Shown piece after piece: positions 1 through 5,009 of a stretch of DNA of 11,361 bases. Position 1 is the stretch's first letter. Every line of letters starts with the position of its first letter. Made by a program: the position numbers and the translations under genes. The notes beneath the pieces were generated by a model that was not told the origin of the DNA, did not search any database, and was given only the letters and a program-made list of their open reading frames with translations. Source of the DNA: CAYWVR01 sp964461715 (lineage in GTDB: Bacteria; Planctomycetota; Phycisphaerae; FEN-1346); assembly GCA_964461715.1 (NCBI GenBank), contig CAYWVR010000059.1, forward strand, positions 1-11,361, in the 5' to 3' direction.

Positions 1-1
1 C

Positions 2-274
2 CCCGAGTTCCCCCACGTGCAGGTGGACGTGAACTACTGGAAGACGTTCGTGCACACGGGGCTCGCCACGGCCGCCGGCGACCGCGGGGCGATCACCCTG
101 TTCGGGAAGAAGGGCGTTTCTTGTATGTGGGGACTGGAAGCCATGAGATACCTCGTCCGCGACAAGCACCTGACGCCCGCCCGGGCTGACCATGTAGCCA
201 CTAGAATGGTCGAGGCGAATCCTCTTCTTGCCGATGAAATCCTCCAGCGGTTCAGGAAGCAGATAGGCCGCTGA
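2..274 (+). pseudogene. 3' part of a terminase-large-subunit-like ORF with an unrelated tail (partial at left edge)
   Basis: The reading frame is open from the left edge, so the true start lies outside the window; a GTG at 17 is available but has no ribosome binding site. The first part (residues encoded by about 2-115) reads DVNYWKTFVH then GDRGAITLFG. From memory this resembles the C-terminal nuclease part of GpA-type phage terminase large subunits, where a similar N-W-K-x-F-V-H ... GD-x-G-x-x-x-LFG pattern occurs. Those proteins then continue with a region ending in a D-N-H-W-L-D-like motif. Here that is absent: after LFGKK the frame continues about 52 residues into a helical, charged tail ending RKQIGR, encoded by AT-richer DNA. 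I infer a truncated or fused prophage remnant, or an assembly join. Alternatively it is an intact C-terminus of an unfamiliar protein. The family assignment is moderate; the change in composition is directly visible. Confidence 0.45.
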
Positions 275-440
275 TAGCCTCGGTTTCCGGCCTTCAATTC
301 CATATCTGTAACCATTTCCCTTTCCCGCCCGAAGTCCTTTGCCCGCCCTCCGCGGGCGTGAGACAATAGTACGCGACAAGATGACCGGGCGACCGCCGGG
401 CGGATGCCGAGAAGATTTGAGGCCGTGTGGGGCCACACCC
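275..440. other. AT-richer non-coding spacer between two truncated genes
   Basis: This stretch has no convincing reading frame. By hand count, G+C is about 54% over 181-340, against about 75% in a sampled 60-bp stretch of the efflux operon (4201-4260). It holds a small perfect hairpin at 341-357 (six-base arms GCCCGC/GCGGGC, five-base loop) without a T-run, and a 14-bp dyad at 425-438 (GTGTGG-GG-CCACAC). The dyad ends just before homology to citrate synthase starts. No transposase, tRNA or target-site duplication was recognised. Confidence 0.5.
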
Positions 441-929
441 CTGCGCGGCCCGCTGTACGGCGGGGCGAACCAGAAGGTCCTGCTCATGCTCGAAGCCATC
501 GGCGAGCCGTCGAAGGCCGAGGCCTGCGTCAAGGACCTCCTGGCCCGCAAGGAGAAGGTCATGGGCTTCGGGCACCGGGTCTACAAGACCGAGGACCCCC
601 GGGCCGCCATCCTCCGCACGTGGTGCGGCGAGCTGGGCGAGCGGAAGGGCCAGCCCCGGTGGGCCGAAATCCGCGAGGTCCTGGAGCGGGTCATGCTCGA
701 AGAGAAGGGCCTCCACTGCAACGTCGATTTCTACTCCGCGAGCGTCTACCACATGCGGGGCATCCCGACGAACCGGTTTACGCCGATCTTCGCGATCAGC
801 CGGGCCGTGGGCTGGACGGCCCACATCCTCGAACAGTACGCCGACAACCGGCTCATCCGGCCGCTTTGCGAGTACGTGGGCCCGTGGGACCGGAAGGTCG
901 AGCCGATCGACGAGCGGACCGGGGGTTGA
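441..929 (+). pseudogene. citrate synthase, C-terminal fragment (5' truncated)
   Basis: The protein from GPLYGGAN to the stop matches the small/C-terminal half of type I/II citrate synthases. It has GPLYGGANQKVL, then KVMGFGHRVYK with EDPRA, then NVDFYSASVY with the catalytic Asp (codon 726-728), then FTPIFAISR, GWTAHILEQ and the terminal DNRLIRP. Family members are about 370-430 residues; only about 162 are present. The open frame upstream (a TTG at 339) encodes no citrate synthase sequence, so the N-terminal domain and the first active-site His are missing. The second active-site His, in the family motif GPLHGGAN, is Tyr here (codon 456-458). A functional enzyme is therefore unlikely. It is convergent with the glycosidase gene, with about 137 bp between. 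I am sure of the family. Whether this is a true pseudogene or a contig join cannot be decided from the window. Confidence 0.85.
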
Positions 930-1066
930 CCCGCCGCCTCGCCGACCGCGCCGAGCCGTCCAGCGCCACCCGGATCGTCCGCCCCCTCGGCACCCCTCGA
1001 ACCGGGTCCCCCATCCCGTCCCCCCATTGAACGGACCCGCCGCGGACCGGTCAACCGTGGAGTGCG

Positions 1067-2992
1067 TTACGGGTGGGGGCGCTCAAGGAGCAGCGACGCG
1101 ACGCACACACGGTACCCGTCGGCCTCCGAACCGTCGGCGGTGAAGACGAGGGTGTTCTCGGCGCGGACGAGGGAGGCGTCGAGGGGCAGCTCGACGGTCC
1201 AGTTCCGCCCGCCGAGGTCCAGGCGCGTGCCGTTGAGCGTCACGCTTCCCTCGCCCGGCTTGACGCCCTCGAGGACGAGCTTCAGGCGGGCCCAGCCCGT
1301 GCCCTTCGCGTACGCCGCCTCGACGGGCACGTGCAGCGTGACCGGCTTGCCGGGCGCGACGTCGTGCAGGACGCCCTCGGCGGCAAAGAACTGGCGGCGC
1401 TGGATGTCGGGAGCCTGCGGCGGCGCGCCCCGCAGGGGGAGGATGAAGCGGACGGCCTGGCGCGGGCCGAGGGCCCGGGTGAGCGTCACCTCGCGGCCGC
1501 CGGCTTCGAGCGGCGCGTCCTTGACGCGCGGCCGGCCGCCGTCGACCTCGATCCAGGCGACGGTGCCCTTTCGGAGCTCGGTCCCCTTCGGGGCGGCGAG
1601 CGTCAGCTCGACCTCGCGCGGCTCGGGGGCGTTGCTGAAGACAACGACGACGATCGTGTCCTCGGCGAGGCACGCGACCGGCCAGACGTCCGGGTCGGTC
1701 CGCTCGGTGCGAAGAAGCGGCCCGCGCAAGGGGCGCAGGAAACGCAGGGCCTCGGCCACGCCGCCCGTCGGGCTGACGGCGTGGGCCGTCCGCGCGCCGG
1801 CCTTCGCGGGGGCCTGGCAGGCCAGTTCCAGGATATCGCGGAGGGCATAGGTGGAGGCGGGGTCGGTGTTGACGGGCACGGTCTCGCGGCTCTCGGCGGC
1901 CCGTCCGTGGACGGCCGGGTCGAGCTTCCCGTCGCATTCGGTATTGTAGCCGCGTATCCACTTGCCATGCTTTGCCACCGCGTACGCCGTGGCCACCTCG
2001 TACCACGCCGTGACGGCCCGCGAGTCAACGCCGTAGTGGTGCTCCGTGACGCCGTCGAGGGCGGCGATGCCTTGGTCAATGACGGGGGCGACGAGCTCGC
2101 GGAAGACGGCCCAGTCGCCGTGGCTGAAGCCGAAGTCCCACCCGGCGATGATGCGGACGTCCGGGTTGGCCTCCTTCATGGCCTCGGCCCAGGGCAGGAA
2201 CATCCAGAGGTAAAAGTCGAGGTTCTGCCGCCCCGACCACCAGTCGACCTGGGTCGGGTCGTGGACGTGCCACTCCTGGACGACCGTAAACGTCTGCTCG
2301 TGGTTCTTGGTCCAGTAGTAGCGGTTGCGGCCGCGGAAGGTGTCGCCGGGCCCGAGGCCCTCGGGAATCGCGACGCCCCACCCGATCTTGCCGTCCTCGC
2401 CCTTCGGCCAGAGCTTCTTCCATTTCAGGTGCGCCAGCGGCTTCTCCCACCCCTGGATGGTGACGGGCCCGCCCTCGACGGCCTTCGAGACGTCGTACCA
2501 TTTGTTGTGGTAGTGATTACGCCCGCTGCCGTAGCTTCGGTTCGCCCAGTTCAGGTACGGCTCGTTCCAGAACTCGGCCACGCCCCGCCAGCCGGCGGCC
2601 TTGCACGTCTCGCCGTACTCGCGGCCGATGCGGCGAAAGAAGGCCTCGTAGTCGGGGTTCGAGAGGACCGTGGCGGGGCAGTAGCGGTCGCCCTGGCAAT
2701 CGATGACGAAGCTCATCCGGTCGAACGGGCTCTTGACCCGGCCCTCCTTCGTCAGGGCCGCGCATCCGGAGCTCGGCCCGAAGTGAATCTGGCGGTAGCA
2801 CTCGACCCCGAGCTCCTTCACGATCTCCGCCGAGAGCTTCGAGGCGTGGAGGCCGAACAGTCCGCGCGGCACCTCGGCCTGGCCGTTGACGACCATGAGG
2901 CGCCCGTCGACGCGCACGGTCGTCGGCGAGGCGGCGAGCGCGAGGCCCGCGGGCACAGTGATGGCAAGTGCGGCGACCAGCCCGATGCGCAT
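1067..2992 (-). CDS. secreted glycoside hydrolase, clan GH-A-like TIM barrel with C-terminal beta domains
   Basis: 641 aa. The ATG at 2992 is chosen over longer starts because it has an AAGGAG site six bases upstream and opens a clear signal peptide (residues 1-21, ending ALAASP). Residues about 27-355 look like a (beta/alpha)8 glycosidase. AEFWNEPY carries the expected acid/base Glu144 after strand 4, EHHYGVD (317-323) fits strand 6, and YNTEC carries the likely nucleophile Glu352 after strand 7. The gap of 208 residues between the two Glu is longer than usual and holds an aromatic-rich insert (about 150-260), likely shaping the substrate cleft. Residues about 430-520 and 530-641 look like beta-sandwich domains, the last possibly carbohydrate binding. 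It is expected in the periplasm or outside the cell, acting on a polysaccharide or glycoside. GH5, GH39 and GH86 relatives are possible; I cannot fix family or substrate. It is divergent from the Cys-rich gene. Confidence 0.75.
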   Translation of the reverse strand: MRIGLVAALAITVPAGLALAASPTTVRVDGRLMVVNGQAEVPRGLFGLHASKLSAEIVKELGVECYRQIHFGPSSGCAALTKEGRVKSPFDRMSFVIDCQGDRYCPATVLSNPDYEAFFRRIGREYGETCKAAGWRGVAEFWNEPYLNWANRSYGSGRNHYHNKWYDVSKAVEGGPVTIQGWEKPLAHLKWKKLWPKGEDGKIGWGVAIPEGLGPGDTFRGRNRYYWTKNHEQTFTVVQEWHVHDPTQVDWWSGRQNLDFYLWMFLPWAEAMKEANPDVRIIAGWDFGFSHGDWAVFRELVAPVIDQGIAALDGVTEHHYGVDSRAVTAWYEVATAYAVAKHGKWIRGYNTECDGKLDPAVHGRAAESRETVPVNTDPASTYALRDILELACQAPAKAGARTAHAVSPTGGVAEALRFLRPLRGPLLRTERTDPDVWPVACLAEDTIVVVVFSNAPEPREVELTLAAPKGTELRKGTVAWIEVDGGRPRVKDAPLEAGGREVTLTRALGPRQAVRFILPLRGAPPQAPDIQRRQFFAAEGVLHDVAPGKPVTLHVPVEAAYAKGTGWARLKLVLEGVKPGEGSVTLNGTRLDLGGRNWTVELPLDASLVRAENTLVFTADGSEADGYRVCVASLLLERPHP

Positions 2993-2998
2993 CGCGTT

Positions 2999-3004
2999 CT
3001 CCTT
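2999..3004 (-). promoter_or_regulatory. ribosome binding site of the glycoside hydrolase gene
   Basis: Reads AAGGAG on the minus strand, six bases before the ATG at 2992. It decides the start: the same frame stays open to 3415, but none of the upstream starts has such a site or a signal peptide. Confidence 0.8.
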
Positions 3005-3065
3005 TGCCTGGCGTCCCTCTTTCAACCGGCCCGCGCGGCACAAGTTCGGGTCAAATCCGACCTTC

Positions 3066-3077
3066 GCCCGGCCGGGC
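3066..3077. promoter_or_regulatory. perfect 12-bp palindrome in the divergent promoter region
   Basis: GCCCGGCCGGGC is a perfect palindrome. It ends three bases before the -35-like TTGACT at 3081 and lies between the divergent glycosidase and Cys-rich genes. It could be a regulator site; in DNA this rich in G+C it could also be chance. Confidence 0.3.
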
Positions 3078-3080
3078 CTC

Positions 3081-3110
3081 TTGACTTCGCGACCGGCCTC
3101 GGCCAACAAT
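3081..3110 (+). promoter_or_regulatory. putative sigma70-type promoter for the Cys-rich gene and possibly the efflux operon
   Basis: TTGACT (5 of 6 matches to the -35 consensus) at 3081-3086 and AACAAT (4 of 6 matches to the -10) at 3105-3110, 18 bases apart. They lie in a locally AT-richer patch. Transcription would begin near 3117, about 18 bases before the ATG at 3135, leaving room for the AAGGAG site. No better pair was seen in the spacer. Confidence 0.45.
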
Positions 3111-3123
3111 GTTCGAGACGCCG

Positions 3124-3129
3124 AAGGAG
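3124..3129 (+). promoter_or_regulatory. ribosome binding site of the Cys-rich small protein
   Basis: AAGGAG five bases before the ATG at 3135. It supports this start over upstream in-frame starts reaching back to 2886, which would overlap the divergent glycosidase gene. Confidence 0.75.
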
Positions 3130-3134
3130 ATGCG

Positions 3135-3497
3135 ATGAAGCTGGCGGCGTGCATCGTGGTGGCGGGGGGACTGGCCCTGTCGGGGGCCGTCCGCCCGCCG
3201 TGCGAGATGCCCGCGCCGAAGGAAGAGACGTCCGCGACGCCGTGCTCGTGTTGCCGGGCCCGGATGGACGCCCCGTGCACGGGCTGCCCGTCCCGGCCGC
3301 CGGCCCCGGCCCCGGCGCCCGAGCGGCGGCCCGAGGAGACGACGCGGACGCAGGTCGGCCTCGACTCCCGCGCCCTGCCCTCGGCGCTTCTCGAAGCGGG
3401 CCCGTCGGCCGTCAAGGCCCCGGCGACCGCTCCGGACGCGTTCCTGCCCCACTTCCGCCGGCCCGTGTTCCTGCGGGTCGAGCGCCTGCTGGACTAG
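3135..3497 (+). CDS. small secreted Cys/Pro-rich protein, candidate metal-binding accessory
   Basis: 120 aa; I do not recognise a family. Residues 1-18 form a typical signal peptide (Met-Lys, hydrophobic core, Ser-Gly-Ala). The mature part starts with Cys23, followed by a cluster CSCC (Cys37, 39, 40) and CTGC (Cys48, 51). A Pro/Ala-rich linker (about 53-67) and a more ordered C-terminal third ending in FLRVERLLD come next. Coding is supported by the strong ribosome binding site and by third codon positions that are almost all G or C. It reads in the same direction as the efflux genes and ends 117 bp before the first of them, so it may be the first gene of that operon or a co-regulated neighbour. 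The paired cysteines suggest binding of Cu(I), Ag(I) or Zn(II) in the periplasm, or disulfides. This role is inferred from context only. The residue before Cys23 does not make a convincing lipobox. Confidence 0.65.
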   Translation: MKLAACIVVAGGLALSGAVRPPCEMPAPKEETSATPCSCCRARMDAPCTGCPSRPPAPAPAPERRPEETTRTQVGLDSRALPSALLEAGPSAVKAPATAPDAFLPHFRRPVFLRVERLLD

Positions 3498-3535
3498 CCT
3501 TCCCTCGATGCCGCGCACCCGCTGCGCGCCGCGCA

Positions 3536-3559
3536 AATTGCGGTCGCAATTGCGGGCGC
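3536..3559. repeat. tandem 12-bp direct repeat upstream of the efflux operon (candidate operator)
   Basis: Two adjacent 12-base units, AATTGCGGTCGC and AATTGCGGGCGC, differ at one position. The same stretch also contains a dyad (CAAATTGCG at 3534-3542 against CGCAATTG at 3545-3552, with one bulged A). It is the AT-richest spot of the 117-bp spacer, starting 79 bp before the ATG at 3615. This is the kind of place where a metal-responsive regulator such as a CusR/CopR-type response regulator binds tandem half-sites. No regulator gene is in the window, so the function is inferred. Confidence 0.4.
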
Positions 3560-3598
3560 GCCCCACGCGCCCTGATAATCGCACGTGGACGACCCTCG

Positions 3599-3607
3599 AG
3601 GAAAGGA
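3599..3607 (+). promoter_or_regulatory. ribosome binding site of the TolC-family lipoprotein gene
   Basis: A purine-rich AGGAAAGGA stretch seven bases before the ATG at 3615. It selects the start that opens the lipoprotein signal, rather than the in-frame start at 3585. Confidence 0.6.
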
Positions 3608-3614
3608 ATGCGGC

Positions 3615-5009
3615 ATGCTTCGAAGCCTTCTCGTCTGGTCCACCGCCGCCGTGCTGCTTGCCGCCGGATGCCAAAGCCGCACCGACCGTCGCGCCTCGCT
3701 TCCCCCGCCGCGCGCGGACCGCGCGCCGGCGGCGCCGCCTGCATCCTCCCCCGAGCCGCTCCCCACGCTCGACGCCGACGCGGCGCTCGAAGACTACCTC
3801 GCCTACGCGGCCATGAACAATCCCGGCCTCGAAGCCGCCTTCCACCGCTGGCAGGCCGGACTCCAGCGCGTGCCCCGGGCCCGGGCCCTGCCGGACCCGC
3901 GGATCACGTATCGCTATTACATCCGCGAGGTCGAGACCCGCGTCGGCCCGCAGCGGCACGGGCTCGGGGTGGCTCAGACGGTGCCCTGGCCCGGCAAGCT
4001 CCGCGAGCGGGCGGGCGTCGCGACGGAGGCGGCCGAGGCGGCGCGGCGGCGGTACGAGGCCGAGAAGGTCCGGCTCTTCCATCGCGTCAAGGTCGCCTGG
4101 TACGAGTATGCCTACCTCGCCCGGGCCATCGACACCGTCCGCGAGATACGCGAGCTGATCGCGTACCTCGAGAGCGTCGCGCGGCGGCGGTACACGGCCC
4201 GGGCGGCCGAGCACCCGGACGTCCTGCGGGCCCAGGTCGAGCTGGGCAAGCTCGACGATCGCCTGCGGACACTTCGGGACCTGCGGCCCGCGGCGGCGGC
4301 CCGGCTCAACGCGGCCCTGGCGCGGTCGACGCTGGAGCCAACGCCCTGGCCCGCGCTCGCGGCCGAGCCGCCCCTCGAAGTCGCCGACGAGGCGCTCCTT
4401 GCGTGGCTCGCCGAGTCCAACCCGGAGCTGGCGGCCCTCGACGCCGAAATCCGCCAAGCCGGCCGGGCCGTCGACCTCGCCCGGCAGGCCTACTACCCGG
4501 ACGTCACCGTGGGCCTCGACTGGATTCCGACGGACGACCCGCCGAGCCCCGCCCGCCCCCGCGATGCCGGGCGGGACCCGGTCGTCGCCATGCTGAGCGT
4601 GAACGTTCCGATATGGCACGAGACGTACGCCGCCGGCGTGCGGGAGGCCGAGCATCGCCGCCTCGCGGCCGTCCGGACGCGGGCCGAGCGGGCCCACCTC
4701 CTCTCCTCCGAGGCCCGCATGGCCCTCTACGCCTACCGCGACGCCGCCCGCAAGGCCGACCTCTACGGCGACGCGCTCGTGCCGAAGGCGCGGCAGGGGG
4801 TGGCGGCGACGCAGACGGCCTTCGTCGGCGGGACGGCGAACTTCGTCGACCTCGTCGACGCCGAGCGACAACTGCTCGAGTTTCGTCTCAGCCACCAGCG
4901 GGCCCTGGCGGACCAGGGGGTGGCGCTCGCGCGGCTGGAGATGCTCGTCGGGCGGACGCTCCCGCGCGGGGCCCCGCCCGCAGAGCCCGACGAAGGAGAC
5001 GCGCCATGA
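3615..5009 (+). CDS. cusC-like: TolC-family outer-membrane efflux lipoprotein of a CusCBA-type metal pump
   Basis: 464 aa. It begins with a lipoprotein signal whose lipobox LAAGC places the lipidated Cys at residue 19, followed by a Pro/Ala-rich linker to about 50. Two outer-membrane-efflux repeats follow. The first (about 55-240) starts LEDYLAYAAMNNPGLEAAF and has the diagnostic QTVPWPGKL at 121-129. The second (about 255-450) has ESNPELAALDAEI, YYPDVTVGLDW and a long C-terminal helix with VGGTANFVDLVDAER. Such proteins form trimers: a beta-barrel in the outer membrane with a helical tunnel into the periplasm, the exit duct of the pump. Length and layout are normal for CusC/CzcC relatives. 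The stop overlaps the next gene's start by four bases (ATGA at 5006), so translation is coupled to the adaptor. Metal as substrate comes from the neighbours, not from this protein alone. Confidence 0.9.
   Translation: MLRSLLVWSTAAVLLAAGCQSRTDRRASLPPPRADRAPAAPPASSPEPLPTLDADAALEDYLAYAAMNNPGLEAAFHRWQAGLQRVPRARALPDPRITYRYYIREVETRVGPQRHGLGVAQTVPWPGKLRERAGVATEAAEAARRRYEAEKVRLFHRVKVAWYEYAYLARAIDTVREIRELIAYLESVARRRYTARAAEHPDVLRAQVELGKLDDRLRTLRDLRPAAAARLNAALARSTLEPTPWPALAAEPPLEVADEALLAWLAESNPELAALDAEIRQAGRAVDLARQAYYPDVTVGLDWIPTDDPPSPARPRDAGRDPVVAMLSVNVPIWHETYAAGVREAEHRRLAAVRTRAERAHLLSSEARMALYAYRDAARKADLYGDALVPKARQGVAATQTAFVGGTANFVDLVDAERQLLEFRLSHQRALADQGVALARLEMLVGRTLPRGAPPAEPDEGDAP

Noticed and set aside
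341..357. GCCCGC-5-GCGGGC hairpin as a terminator of the left ORF
   Set aside because: There is no T-run on either side, and such short GC hairpins are common in this composition.
34..438. Minus-strand ORF of 134 codons across the left junction
   Set aside because: It has no family resemblance, overlaps the terminase-like frame that has a clear motif, and shows no ribosome binding site.
3026..3054. Minus-strand promoter for the glycosidase using TTGACC (3049-3054)
   Set aside because: There is no acceptable -10 at 16-19 bases downstream; the expected place reads all G/C.
3051..4895. 614-codon minus-strand ORF opposite the TolC-family gene
   Set aside because: The antisense translation is low-complexity and has no domain or start signal. 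The plus strand clearly encodes the TolC-family protein.
1073..5005. Very long open stretch in the frame of the adaptor gene, extending almost 4 kb upstream of its start
   Set aside because: It is a by-product of high G+C and runs antisense through the glycosidase and out of frame through the Cys-rich and TolC genes. The translation is low-complexity Arg/Ala/Gly/Pro with no motif, while the ATG at 5006 has a good ribosome binding site and a membrane anchor.
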